A stretch of DNA of 64,000 nucleotides from Ruminococcus sp. (GTDB taxonomy: Bacteria; Bacillota; Clostridia; Lachnospirales; Lachnospiraceae): NCBI GenBank assembly GCA_013911065.1, contig JACERV010000030.1:1-64000 (forward strand), in the 5' to 3' direction. This document shows positions 10,399 to 19,383 of the stretch, one piece after another (within the stretch, counting starts at the first letter, position 1; every line of letters starts with the position of its first letter). A program made the translations under genes and the position numbers. The notes beneath the pieces are model-generated. The model had not been told where the DNA came from, did not search any database, and was given only the letters and a program-made list of their open reading frames with translations.

Positions 10399-11586
10399 TT
10401 ATTCTTTTCCCCGCGATACACCAGCCTTCCGTACAATCATACACAATATAATAATCAGCAGCATAATAGGCAATGTATGCCCTGCCGGAGTGTCAATTTT
10501 CATGGACAGCCGGTACCCTAAAAATCCAACACCCCATAAAATCAAGTTTACCCAATCAGTACTTCCGGTGTTGTTTTTCCGCTTCAAAATAAAGTAGTCT
10601 GCAATCTGAATGGCGATCATTGGAGCAAAAACCGATCCAATCAGGTATAGGAAGCTTTCAAACCCCTGAACTGGGGTAAAGATAGCTAACAAAATACCTG
10701 CCACAGATACAACTACAGCAACTGCCTTCTCTTTCAGCTTCCGGGAAATGCTTCCGGCACTTACGCCTGCGGAAAATGCATCCAAAAATGTGGTGGTCAC
10801 TGTTGAACCAATCAAAATCACAACCCCTGCAATTCCCAACCCTGCCTGCAGCATAATTTTAGAAATGTCTGTTTCCCCGGTAAAAATAGCAGCCCCCATT
10901 CCAATGATATACATCCAGCAGCTTCCAAAAAAATAGACAACAGCACTGACTACCGTAGCCTGCCCAGGTTTTTCTGCCTCTCTTGTGTAATCTGAGATGA
11001 GCGGAAGCCAGGACAGCGGCATTGCCGCACTCAGCTCAACAGCCGCACCAAAACTTATGCTTTCTTCCATAATAGCCGTTGGTGTACCTTTAAATACAAC
11101 CATACTCAGAACGATTGTCAAAATAAACAAAGCTGCCATGACAACATAGTTCAATCCATTGATATTTTTAATTCCTATGACAATCCATACAATAATAAGT
11201 GCTCCAATTGCCAGGCACCATATCCAAATCTGATCAATCCCCCACAATTTCCCTGTAATCACGGCAGTTGCCTTTGCCCCATTCATAATCATGATGGCAG
11301 TCCAGCCTACCAGCTGAAGAATATTCAACACTACAAACAACTGAGCACCTTTTGCACCAAATGACATTTTTACAGTTTCCATTGCACTTTTTCTAGTCTG
11401 CCCGCCAATGAGGCCGGCAAGGCAAAATACCACACACCCTATAAGGTGACCTAGTAAAATTGCCGTAATCCCTTTTCTCATACCAAGAGGGGCTATATAT
11501 GTGCCTGTCAATATTTCAGCGATTGATACCGCAGCCCCAAACCAAATCAATCCATTCCCTATTGTTGATGTTCCTTTTTCTTTCAC
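10399..11586 (-). CDS. cytX: NCS1-type permease, probable hydroxymethylpyrimidine transporter CytX
   Basis: A 395-residue membrane protein with about 12 hydrophobic helices and the look of the purine-cytosine permease (NCS1, CodB-like) family, for example the N-terminal stretch GNGLIWFGAAVSIAEILTG. It is the last gene of an operon that opens with a TPP riboswitch and encodes ThiM, ThiE and ThiD. That context points to CytX, the thiamine-linked branch that imports the HMP pyrimidine moiety, rather than a cytosine permease. ThiD, 21 bases upstream, would phosphorylate the imported HMP. The substrate is inferred from context; cytosine or another pyrimidine remains possible. Confidence 0.82.
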   Translation of the reverse strand: MKEKGTSTIGNGLIWFGAAVSIAEILTGTYIAPLGMRKGITAILLGHLIGCVVFCLAGLIGGQTRKSAMETVKMSFGAKGAQLFVVLNILQLVGWTAIMIMNGAKATAVITGKLWGIDQIWIWCLAIGALIIVWIVIGIKNINGLNYVVMAALFILTIVLSMVVFKGTPTAIMEESISFGAAVELSAAMPLSWLPLISDYTREAEKPGQATVVSAVVYFFGSCWMYIIGMGAAIFTGETDISKIMLQAGLGIAGVVILIGSTVTTTFLDAFSAGVSAGSISRKLKEKAVAVVVSVAGILLAIFTPVQGFESFLYLIGSVFAPMIAIQIADYFILKRKNNTGSTDWVNLILWGVGFLGYRLSMKIDTPAGHTLPIMLLIIILCMIVRKAGVSRGKE

Positions 11587-11607
11587 TTTACATTCCCTCT
11601 TTATAAT

Positions 11608-12387
11608 TTAGATATCAAACATGTGATTAAGAGGCCCGCTCCCGTGACCCAGGTTCAAATTTGCACGCAGTGCTCCTGATATATATGATTTTGCAGCCCT
11701 CACACTTTCCGGAAGGGTGCTGCCTTTCGCAAGGCCGCATGCAATGGCAGATGAAAGTGTGCAGCCTGTCCCATGTGTGTTTGGATTGTCAATGCGGTCT
11801 CCATTCAGCCATTCCAGGGTTCCGGCTTCATACAGCAGGTCATTTGCGTCGTTCAAGTTATGCCCACCCTTAATCAGTACCGCGCCTTTCGTAAATTCGG
11901 CAATTTTCACAGCCGCACGCTCCATATCACCGACACTTTTTATGTCCGCCCCGCAGAGCGCTTCCGCCTCCGGAATATTCGGTGTAATAACCTGAGCAAG
12001 CGGAACAAGGTTCCTGATTAATGTCTCTGAAGCGGTTTCTGCCAAAAGGCGGCTTCCGCTTGTGGATACCATTACAGGATCCACCACAATATGCCGTGCC
12101 TTATATACTTTCAATTTGTCAGCAATTACTTCAATCAATGCCGCCGAAGACACCATCCCGATCTTCACGGCATCAGGATAGATATCCTTAAAAATACACT
12201 CCAGCTGATTTGCCAGAAATTCCGGTGTCACTTCCATGATGCCATAAACTCCTGTTGTATTCTGTGCCGTCAGGGCCGTTATTGCACTCATTGCATACAA
12301 CCCGTGTGCCGTAATTGTTTTGATATCTGCCTGAATGCCGGCACCTCCGCTGGAATCACTTCCTGCAATTGTCAATACAGTTTTCAT
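11608..12387 (-). CDS. thiD: Hydroxymethylpyrimidine/phosphomethylpyrimidine kinase ThiD
   Basis: A 259-residue ribokinase-fold enzyme that phosphorylates HMP to HMP-P and then HMP-PP for thiamine synthesis. The N-terminal TIAGSDSSGGAGIQADIKT and the C-terminal NTHGTGCTLSSAIACGLAKG (anion hole and catalytic region) are characteristic, and the length is normal for the family. The start codon overlaps the stop of the HAD phosphatase gene by four bases (ATGA), which indicates translational coupling. It is controlled with the whole operon by the upstream TPP riboswitch. No ThiC is seen in this window, so HMP probably comes from uptake and salvage. Confidence 0.95.
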   Translation of the reverse strand: MKTVLTIAGSDSSGGAGIQADIKTITAHGLYAMSAITALTAQNTTGVYGIMEVTPEFLANQLECIFKDIYPDAVKIGMVSSAALIEVIADKLKVYKARHIVVDPVMVSTSGSRLLAETASETLIRNLVPLAQVITPNIPEAEALCGADIKSVGDMERAAVKIAEFTKGAVLIKGGHNLNDANDLLYEAGTLEWLNGDRIDNPNTHGTGCTLSSAIACGLAKGSTLPESVRAAKSYISGALRANLNLGHGSGPLNHMFDI

Positions 12388-13046
12388 CTTATTCTATGTT
12401 CTCCTTCCATCAGTTCTCCAAAATCATGAATATAATAGTCAGCCAATTCTATCATTGCATCCTTTTCATACTCCGAATACCTGTCATATACTCCTACCGT
12501 AAGAAAACCGCCGGCCTTTGCCCCTTTAATACCTTTTAGAATATCCTCAAACACCACTGTATCCGCCGGTTTTGTATTTATCCGCTCCGCCGCTGCTTCA
12601 TAGATATCCGGATATCCTTTTCCACGCGTGACATCATGAACTGTTATAATATGCTCAAAGTACGAAAGAATTCCATTATTTAAAAGTGCCGGACCAAACA
12701 GTTGAGGATCCGACGAGGTGGCCGCCGCAATCCGTATACCGTTCTCTTTCAGCATCTTCAGATACTCCCTGGCATTTGGCTTCAATGTGACCGTATTTGC
12801 ATATGCATCCTTTGCCATGGAGTACCACTCTTGCACAAGCTCCTGAGGCTCTTCTCTCAGACCAAAACGCTCAATTGTGTATCTTGCTGCTGCCTCAAAC
12901 CCCATAGGCGTAATCATTTCCAGATAGTCGTCGGGAAGGGGGATTCCTCTTTTCCCTAAAAATTTAATATCAATTGTCTCCCAAACTCCCATGGAATCCA
13001 AAAGTGTACCATCCAGGTCAAATATTGCTGCTTTAAATTCTTTCAT
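12384..13046 (-). CDS. HAD-superfamily phosphatase in the thiamine operon
   Basis: A 220-residue HAD hydrolase of the beta-phosphoglucomutase/phosphatase-like class with a helical cap. Motif I is FDLDGTLLDS (nucleophile and acid/base Asp), a Thr/Ser follows in AAATSSD (motif II), and motif III/IV is in VVFEDILKGIKGAKAGG. It is locked into the thi operon, two bases after thiE and overlapping thiD by four. ThiE yields thiamine monophosphate and no thiamine-monophosphate kinase (ThiL) is seen here, so a plausible role is dephosphorylating TMP or another thiamine intermediate. That is inference; a house-cleaning phosphatase is equally compatible with the sequence. Confidence 0.85.
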   Translation of the reverse strand: MKEFKAAIFDLDGTLLDSMGVWETIDIKFLGKRGIPLPDDYLEMITPMGFEAAARYTIERFGLREEPQELVQEWYSMAKDAYANTVTLKPNAREYLKMLKENGIRIAAATSSDPQLFGPALLNNGILSYFEHIITVHDVTRGKGYPDIYEAAAERINTKPADTVVFEDILKGIKGAKAGGFLTVGVYDRYSEYEKDAMIELADYYIHDFGELMEGEHRIR

Positions 13047-13048
13047 AT

Positions 13049-13678
13049 TTACTCCCTGAACGCTGCCGCCATATCTTGCGCCGCCTGCTCAATGTTATCT
13101 GCTGCAATAACTGCTGACACGACTGCCAGGCCATCGATGCCCATACCTTTAAAGTTGTCCAGAGTCTTCTGATTGATGCCTCCGATTACCACAACCGGCA
13201 CATCCACCGCACTGCGGATTGCTCTTAACTCCTCCATCGTAACCGTCTGTGCATCTGTTTTTGTATCTGTTTGATACATCGCTCCTACCCCCAGATAGTC
13301 CGCCCCGTCCAATACTGCCTGTTTCGCTTCTGAAAGGTTTGTTGCGGAAACCCCAACAATTTTATCTTCACCGATGATGCTGCGCACAACCGCCGCAGGC
13401 AAATCGCTCTGCCCCACATGCACACCGTCTGCATCAACAGCCAGAGCAATGTCAACACGGTCATTAATGATAAGGGGCACATTGAATCTTTTTGTGATTT
13501 CATGAATTCTTTTCCCAGTCTCATAGAATTCCTGTGAGGTACAATCCTTTTCCCTCAACTGGATTACGGTGCACCCGCCCTTAATGGCCTGCTCCACTGC
13601 CTCTTCCAGAGTTTCCGTACTCATCAGTTCCCTGTCCGTGCAAAGGTACAGTGTATAATCAATCTTATTCTTCTTCAA
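13049..13678 (-). CDS. thiE: Thiamine-phosphate synthase ThiE
   Basis: A 209-residue TIM-barrel enzyme that joins HMP-PP and thiazole phosphate to thiamine monophosphate. The diagnostic motifs are present: VIQLREKD near residue 39, [21 protein letters not shown] around 72-92, and VVVIGGIN near the C-terminal phosphate-binding loop. The length is typical. It overlaps the 3' end of thiM by 14 bases, so translation is probably coupled. It combines the products of ThiM (thiazole branch) and ThiD (pyrimidine branch) from the same transcript. Confidence 0.95.
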   Translation of the reverse strand: MKKNKIDYTLYLCTDRELMSTETLEEAVEQAIKGGCTVIQLREKDCTSQEFYETGKRIHEITKRFNVPLIINDRVDIALAVDADGVHVGQSDLPAAVVRSIIGEDKIVGVSATNLSEAKQAVLDGADYLGVGAMYQTDTKTDAQTVTMEELRAIRSAVDVPVVVIGGINQKTLDNFKGMGIDGLAVVSAVIAADNIEQAAQDMAAAFRE

Positions 13679-14480
13679 CGTTTCCCATCTCCTCTATTAT
13701 TTGTTCATTCAGCATAGAAAGTGCATCAATAAGCGCCATATGGAAACTTCCGGTTCCCAGCTCTCCCGCCTTCTCAAATGCAAGTTCACCTGCAATTCCC
13801 ATAGACATAACGCCTGCTGCTGCCGCTGTAAATGCATTTTCTCTAAGTCCGGCATATCCGCCCGTGATTGCACTTGTCATGCACCCGGTTCCTGTCACCT
13901 TAGAGAGCATCGGATGCCCGTTAGAAATCCTCGCCACGCGTTTTCCATCTGTAATCACATCCACAGCTCCCGTAATTGCCACTGTACAAGAAAACTTCTT
14001 TGCCGCTGCTATAGCAACTGCCTGGGCATCCTTGTCTTCGTCCTCTTCCGACGTATCCACTCCTTTTGTAGACGCCGAAAGTCCTGCCACATAGGATACT
14101 TCCGAGAGATTTCCTCTGAGAATCGTAATTTTCACCTGCTCCAAAATTCTCTGAGTTGTCTCGTTGCGAAGCTTCGATGCTCCTGCTCCTACCGGATCAA
14201 ACACCACCGGAATTCCCAGTTCATTTGCTTTCTTCCCGGCAGAAATCATGGACTCCACAGTTCTCTGGTTTAAGGTGCCGATATTAATAACCAGTGCCGA
14301 AGAAATGGCTGTAATATCTGCTGCTTCCAGAATATCGTCCGCCATAATCGGTGAAGCTCCGATTGCCAGAAGCGCATTGGCACAGTCATTCACCGTCACA
14401 TAATTGGTAATGTTGTGAACGAGAGGGACGGTATTTCTCATTTTGGTATTCAGTTTTGCTGCTTCTTGTTTTACACTCAT
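13665..14480 (-). CDS. thiM: Hydroxyethylthiazole kinase ThiM
   Basis: A 271-residue ribokinase-like kinase that phosphorylates 4-methyl-5-(2-hydroxyethyl)thiazole, a salvage step of thiamine synthesis. It shows [22 protein letters not shown] at the N-terminus, [13 protein letters not shown] in the middle and the catalytic-loop segment [11 protein letters not shown]. An insertion rich in Asp/Glu (around residues 135-145, [11 protein letters not shown]) is slightly unusual. The start is supported by AAAGGAG seven bases upstream. It is the first gene of the operon, directly behind the TPP riboswitch and its terminator. Confidence 0.95.
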   Translation of the reverse strand: MSVKQEAAKLNTKMRNTVPLVHNITNYVTVNDCANALLAIGASPIMADDILEAADITAISSALVINIGTLNQRTVESMISAGKKANELGIPVVFDPVGAGASKLRNETTQRILEQVKITILRGNLSEVSYVAGLSASTKGVDTSEEDEDKDAQAVAIAAAKKFSCTVAITGAVDVITDGKRVARISNGHPMLSKVTGTGCMTSAITGGYAGLRENAFTAAAAGVMSMGIAGELAFEKAGELGTGSFHMALIDALSMLNEQIIEEMGNVEEE

Positions 14481-14540
14481 GTTTTTTCTCCTTTACAATT
14501 ACGATGATACAGGGATTTGGAGAATCTTCCGTACATGAAC

Positions 14541-14573
14541 AAAAAAATGCCCGGGCCGCAAAACCCAAGCATC
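14541..14573 (-). terminator. Riboswitch-associated terminator upstream of thiM
   Basis: On the minus strand a nine-pair stem (ATGCTTGGG / CCCGGGCAT, two G-T pairs) with loop TTTTGCGG is followed by seven T. It lies between the TPP aptamer and the thiM ribosome binding site. This indicates control by transcription termination when TPP is bound. Confidence 0.85.
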
Positions 14574-14594
14574 TTCTTTCTACTTTGTCCATTT

Positions 14595-14690
14595 GCTCCC
14601 TACCACGGTGTTAACCGACAGGTTCAAAGGGTCAGAACTGGCACTTTTGTGCACTTCCTTCTCAACTAAATTAGTTCCCCTGCAATTATG
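14595..14690 (-). ncRNA. TPP riboswitch (THI element)
   Basis: Read on the minus strand, the segment contains the conserved TPP aptamer parts in order: GGGGAACT near 14680, TTGAGA (for CUGAGA), ACCCTTTGAACCTG (14619-14632), then GTTAACACCG and GTAGGGA at 14597-14603. It precedes thiM, thiE, thiD and cytX and is followed by an intrinsic terminator, the standard OFF arrangement. Confidence 0.95.
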
Positions 14691-14788
14691 AAATTACTTT
14701 TGTATTATAGCAATATTTTCCTCCGTTTACAAGGGCTTCTTAGAGGAGTTATGATGCAGATTTAGAATTCGAACTGATTCCGGTAAAA

Positions 14789-15427
14789 TTACTGTGTTCC
14801 CTTTCTTCTTTCCCCCCGCTTTTTACATAGTTGCAGGAAATACCGGATATTGTCTTCTTCTGCTTTTCTGTCAGCACCTGTACGCCCTAAACGGTCGCAC
14901 AATCCCAACAGGGCAATATCATAAATGTCCACAGATTCAAGCATTGCATTTATATCGGCAAAAGGCAAATCTTTTACCACATAAAGAATATGCATATGAT
15001 AACGAACCAAGTTACACACGGCCGTTATAAATGCCGGCTCTTGATCTAGTGTGTTAAGAAATTCTTCTGCTAAAACCGCCCCTATTTTGTCATGGTTATA
15101 CGCAGTGATTTTCCCTTTCCGGGATTTGGTAACAGCAGGTTTGCCCAGGTCATGAAGCATAGCTGCCCACATAAAAACGCGGGGGTTTGTGCTCTCCTGC
15201 TTTCTTTTTGCTGCCTGATCTATTACAAGCAAAGTGTGATTCCACACGTTTCCTTCCGGATGATGCTGGGGGGACTGTTTTGTAGCCTGCATACGCTTTA
15301 TCAAATTAAACGGATATATCTCCATATCTGGCGTATTAACAATAGAGGTGCAATATTCAGATGGTGCTTTATCATTTAGCAAATGCCATTCAAGTGTATA
15401 AAATAGACTGTTTACAATATCGCTCAT
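14789..15427 (-). CDS. HD-domain phosphohydrolase-like protein
   Basis: A 212-residue protein with an HD metal-binding domain. The first His is in NVWNHTLLVIDQA (about residue 63), the HD pair is in MLHDLGKPAVTK (about 92), and NHDKIGA plus a later Asp complete the set. The arrangement resembles the HD domain attached to CCA-adding enzymes and small stand-alone HDIG proteins, but no nucleotidyltransferase domain is present. It could hydrolyse nucleotides or 2',3'-cyclic phosphates; no substrate can be assigned. The gene stands alone between the thi operon and the dehydrogenase. The C-terminus is highly basic. Confidence 0.8.
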   Translation of the reverse strand: MSDIVNSLFYTLEWHLLNDKAPSEYCTSIVNTPDMEIYPFNLIKRMQATKQSPQHHPEGNVWNHTLLVIDQAAKRKQESTNPRVFMWAAMLHDLGKPAVTKSRKGKITAYNHDKIGAVLAEEFLNTLDQEPAFITAVCNLVRYHMHILYVVKDLPFADINAMLESVDIYDIALLGLCDRLGRTGADRKAEEDNIRYFLQLCKKRGERRKGTQ

Positions 15428-15485
15428 TTGCTGGTTCTCTTTATTTTTATATTCATTATGGGACTCCTATTTCTACTATTTTCTT

Positions 15486-16616
15486 CTAAGGCTTTAATAT
15501 CACCTTAATACAATTATCAATCTTTTTGTCAAAGATGGAGTATGCGTGCTTCCCTTCACTCAAAGGGAGTGTATGGGATATAATATCAGTTGCATCAAAT
15601 TTTCCAGTTTTAATTAATTCCATTATTGGATCTACATATCGCTGTGCAGGACACTGGCCCATTCTCAACGTAATATTTCTACTGAGGAATTCACCAAGAG
15701 GGAAATGATTGTATGGTCCGCCATAGACGCCGACCAGTGTTACATTTCCACCCTTTTTTACCGACTTAGATGCTATTTCAATAGCAGACTTGGAGCCGCC
15801 TTGCAGCTTGAATGCTGACTCGATTTTTTCCATAACAGACATTTTACCGTCAAGACCTACACAATCAATAACACAATCTGCACCTCCATGTGTTAATTCC
15901 TTGAGATAAGCACCGGTATCCTCGCACTCTTCAAGATGAATTGTTTCCACCCCATTATGCTTTTGAGCGTGATGTAATCGGTAATCCACACAGTCTACAG
16001 CATAAATTCTGCCGGCACCCATATAGGCTGCCCATTTTTGTGTAAGCAGGCCTACAGGCCCACAACCCAAAACAATAACGGAATCCCCCGGTTTAATTTG
16101 GCTGATGGAAGCTCCCCAATAAGAAGTCGGCAGTATATCAGTGAGAAAGAGTGCCTGTTCATCCGAAAGCTCCTCTGGAACTTGAACAGGTCCCACATTA
16201 GCGTATGGAACGCGAAGGTATTCGGCCTGCCCACCGGCATATCCTCCAAAATCTTCTCCATATCCGAACAAACCACCAACTTCGCCATGTTCATTAGAAT
16301 TATCGCATTGACTGAACAATCCGCTTTCACAGAAAGCGCAATGCCCACATGCAACAGGAAACGGAATGATTACTCTGTCGCCGGCCTTGACCTTTGTGAC
16401 GTCCCTTCCAGTCTCTAATACTATTCCCATAGTTTCATGACCAAGGGGTGTCCCTTTGATTAAATTGGGGACAAATCCATGAACCAGATGCAGATCAGAT
16501 CCACAGATAGCTGTGGATGTAACCTTTATGATAATGTCATCGTGCTTTTCCAGTTTAGGGTCACTCATTTGTGCAACTTGTACGTTGTTAATTCCTTCAT
16601 AAACAATTGCTTTCAT
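15486..16616 (-). CDS. Zinc-dependent alcohol dehydrogenase (MDR family)
   Basis: A 376-residue medium-chain dehydrogenase. Catalytic zinc ligands are in ICGSDLH (Cys near 38) and LGHETMG, and the four structural-zinc cysteines are in CGHCAFCESGLFSQC. The Rossmann dinucleotide loop is VLGCGPVGLL. The family oxidises alcohols or polyols with NAD(P). The C-terminal half resembles the formaldehyde/threonine dehydrogenase-like branch often annotated only as zinc-dependent alcohol dehydrogenase. It is monocistronic, and no neighbour hints at the substrate. It is cytosolic, complete and of normal length. Confidence 0.88.
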   Translation of the reverse strand: MKAIVYEGINNVQVAQMSDPKLEKHDDIIIKVTSTAICGSDLHLVHGFVPNLIKGTPLGHETMGIVLETGRDVTKVKAGDRVIIPFPVACGHCAFCESGLFSQCDNSNEHGEVGGLFGYGEDFGGYAGGQAEYLRVPYANVGPVQVPEELSDEQALFLTDILPTSYWGASISQIKPGDSVIVLGCGPVGLLTQKWAAYMGAGRIYAVDCVDYRLHHAQKHNGVETIHLEECEDTGAYLKELTHGGADCVIDCVGLDGKMSVMEKIESAFKLQGGSKSAIEIASKSVKKGGNVTLVGVYGGPYNHFPLGEFLSRNITLRMGQCPAQRYVDPIMELIKTGKFDATDIISHTLPLSEGKHAYSIFDKKIDNCIKVILKP

Positions 16617-16778
16617 TTTTTCTCCTTATTCAAGTTGCCTTTGTGCCATGTTATATCGGCACTTCATTAATAGCAGTATGTCCTTATCAAAAAATTTTAT
16701 TAAGACAAAATAAAAGGCTACATTTTCATTGGCTTATCCCAACAAAAAATGTAGCTTTAACATGTTTTATTAAATAGA

Positions 16779-17606
16779 TTATCTCCATGTAACCGGATAA
16801 TCTAAATATTGGGGCAGTTTGGTATTTCGGTTACCTTTGGCAGAATTTATTTGTCCTTGTGATAAAAAAACTGCTTCTCTTAAATCCGCATTACTAAAAT
16901 CCGCATCCCGCGTATCAGCCCCTAGAAAAATTGTCCCATCAAACAGGCAATTATTGAAATTTGCAGCAATTAATAACTTTGTGCTCAAATCCAAGCCTCT
17001 CATATCCTTATTTTTAAAATTTCTCCCAAGAAAATCAGATGGACATTTTTTGTTTTCACAGCACAAGCTCTTCTGCAGCAAACTGCAAACCTGTTTTAAA
17101 AGAACATTTACCCTGTCTCTGTAATTTTCTATATCAAACATTATAATATCTTGGGGTTTGCAATCACATATCATTTCATTTTCTTCTATCAGAGGTTTCA
17201 TATCATTTTTCAATATCTTTGCAGGAAGAATTGTCATGGACTCTAGTAAAAAGTAACGTATTTGATATAGTTGAAACACCACTATAAACACATTAAATAT
17301 TTCTTTTGCCTGGGTTGGTACATCCTGCCATGTTTGCCCGGAATAAATGAATTGTGTTACCTGTTGACCTGCGCCAAAACAATCATATCCAATGCAGCCT
17401 TTCATTTTGCTTTTTTTAAGCTCTCTATGGATTTTACATCTGAAATCCTTTTGAAGATTAATACAAGGTTTTCCTTCCGATTTATCTTCTGGAAATCCAT
17501 CTGTTTTTGAAAAAAACAATGCTGTACAACACAATCCACTACATTTTGAACAGTCTGATTTTAGTGATTGCAATAATATCGTATTTTCATCATGTATTTT
17601 AGTCAT
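16779..17606 (-). CDS. Cysteine-cluster protein with C-terminal pentapeptide repeats
   Basis: About 275 residues from the ATG at 17606, chosen because GGAG lies seven bases upstream; an upstream in-frame start would add 40 unlike residues. The N-terminal part holds a dense cysteine pattern (CSKCSGLCC ... PCINLQKDFRCKIH ... GCIGYDC) like metal-binding YkgJ-type clusters. A second set (ICDC, CCENKKCPSDFLG) follows. From about residue 195 there are pentapeptide repeats of the A(D/N)LxX kind, including GADTRDADFSNADLREA, which fold as a right-handed beta-helix. It probably binds a metal; no function can be assigned. Base composition is more AT-rich than its neighbours. Confidence 0.72.
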   Translation of the reverse strand: MTKIHDENTILLQSLKSDCSKCSGLCCTALFFSKTDGFPEDKSEGKPCINLQKDFRCKIHRELKKSKMKGCIGYDCFGAGQQVTQFIYSGQTWQDVPTQAKEIFNVFIVVFQLYQIRYFLLESMTILPAKILKNDMKPLIEENEMICDCKPQDIIMFDIENYRDRVNVLLKQVCSLLQKSLCCENKKCPSDFLGRNFKNKDMRGLDLSTKLLIAANFNNCLFDGTIFLGADTRDADFSNADLREAVFLSQGQINSAKGNRNTKLPQYLDYPVTWR

Positions 17607-17771
17607 TTGCTTACTCCGATAAATTCTTGTTTGACTTATAATACCACGATTTACCACATAAAGAAAGAATTCGGTATTTTCCGGATAGCGTAAATTTAAT
17701 GTAGGAATTGAATAGACAGAGTCCATCTGGGTGTGCTTTAGAATTCCCCTATACTATACCTTTTTTTATTT

Positions 17772-18190
17772 TTACAATCCCCAGATGCCAGATGAAAACC
17801 AGACTCTTTTTCTGGTCTGGTGGCTACTTACTCTTTTAGTCATTACATCAAAATATTTCCGTAACTCAGCTCTGTCCGTTGCTCCCTCATCAAATGCAGC
17901 CTTTACTGTTAATACAATCTCCTCTGCTCCAGCCGCCATCTGTAATTCCCTCTTCTGATAACGCACTAACTCCAGAATATCTCCTTTATTCCAGTAATAC
18001 GCTCTTAGTTGCGCCATTTTGTCTACACCTTCTATACTCCAGCCTAATGGTCTGGAACTCATTCTGGCAGACAAAATATGACTCACATGACCTTCTGCAC
18101 TGCAACCGCTTACCCCTTCTTCTTTTCGTATCCGTCTCCGCACTGCTGTTATGTTATCTGTGAAATAACGGATACTGTCACTTTCCTACT
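17772..18190 (-). pseudogene. 3' remnant of an ISLre2-family transposase
   Basis: The minus-strand frame reads like the C-terminal third of ISLre2 (UPF0236) transposases, including GCSAEGHVSHILSARMSS, RPLGWSIEGVDKMAQLRAYYW and LVRYQKRELQ. The open frame runs back to two stops near 18190. The first ATG-like start is a GTG at 18143, far too short for a full transposase of about 450 residues. No matching N-terminal half is found upstream, so this is a decayed copy. Confidence 0.65.
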
Positions 18191-18900
18191 AAAACTTTAC
18201 ACTAACATATTTTCCAGGTGAATCACCCGCTCCGAGCACAAACCTTGTTTCCTATGTTTATTGCCATTATTTACTCCTTCTCCAGCTTATTCTACTCGCT
18301 ATCTTGCTGTTTTTATATTGGTGTAATTTTTCTTCCGCCTACTCTACAACTTTTTCCTCAGAAGCAGTAAGCTCCTGTACAGAGACAGCTTGCCCCGTAG
18401 AACATGCCGCACAGCTTGCGTGCCACTGGTTTACCCGATCTTTGTTCCGCATTCTTGTTCATAATTGACCGGCTTGCCGCACTTGAGACATTGTGCCAGG
18501 TTATTTTTTATATTTTGGCAGACCTTCCTGTCAACTACCTGTTCAAGCCTCATTCTCTGAATATCTTTATATCCTGTGAGGCCTTTATGTACTGTATTCT
18601 TTTGTACATAAAGGTATTTTCCGTCTCTGTATTCGAGAAACTTTACCGCCTCTTATATGATTGAATAAACAATCGAACGCTTTCAATATCTCACCGTGCG
18701 GTCATTAAAAATTTCTGTGCCATCAATATTTCCCACTCTCTCATCTCATTGTATATTCAGTTCTTATCCTGGTCGGCACAAGTCTCTATATCTAGTCTTC
18801 TGTATACATGATATAATTTATAAATTATATCAGAGTTCACTGAACATATTCTGGACATATAATAATAGGGTTGTCACAAATTGATTAATTTTAGTTAAGG
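18191..18900. other. Decayed region with gene fragments
   Basis: No intact gene is visible. On the minus strand, about 18440-18655 stays open for some 70 codons and reads EAVKFLEYRDGKYLYVQK and later CLKCGKPVNYEQECGTKIG. This looks like the C-terminus of a protein ending in a small zinc ribbon, but it has no start codon. A short minus-strand frame with a ribosome binding site (around 18245) encodes only about 14 residues. A 24-bp AT-rich perfect palindrome lies at 18809-18832. The stretch is probably mobile-element debris. Confidence 0.45.
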
Positions 18901-18925
18901 AGTGTAGCTCCTTGCCCTTTGTAGT

Positions 18926-18975
18926 AAAAAAATGGATAGTTTCTCACATTCGCGGAGAAAACTATCCATTTTTGC
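18926..18975. terminator. Hairpin with T-runs on both sides
   Basis: Arms AAAAATGGATAGTTT and AAACTATCCATTTTT surround a loop of about 16 bases, with A/T runs flanking both sides. It looks like a bidirectional terminator between the debris region and the prophage remnant. Confidence 0.6.
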
Positions 18976-19009
18976 CTTACCTTCATTTTCGCTATTTATT
19001 TCGGGTATA

Positions 19010-19361
19010 CTCTTAATCTACATTTTCTTTATATCTATAGAAACTATACCCAAGACATTCACCTATCTAATATGTACTACCTTTGTTTTCTCTTGGTTAA
19101 TCTTCAAAAAAGAATTCCTTCAATACATGAGCAATAACTTAGCAGGTTTCACAAGCGTGAAACTAAACATTGGAACCGGAAAAGCTAGTATATATATGAG
19201 GGTCCCAGCCACAAACTGGAAAAATTGCTATAAAAACAAAAGGTGATTTGACTTGGACTATCGACCAAACTGGTATGAGCGTTGGTACTGGCTCTGCGCT
19301 TACTGTATCATCAGAGTTACTGATATTTTATTTTGGATATACAAAAGTTGATGTGTTTTAA
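19010..19361 (+). pseudogene. Possible frameshifted small-protein remnant
   Basis: Two overlapping plus-strand frames look like one broken reading frame. The first contains two hydrophobic helices (near SLFISGILLIYIFFI) and VKLNIGTGKASIYM. After about 19200 the next frame continues with TGKIAIKTKGDLTWTIDQTG and ends at 19361. Joining them would need one frameshift. I see no ribosome binding site and no recognisable family, so this is tentative. Confidence 0.3.
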
Positions 19362-19383
19362 AATATAAGATATCTTCAGTAAT

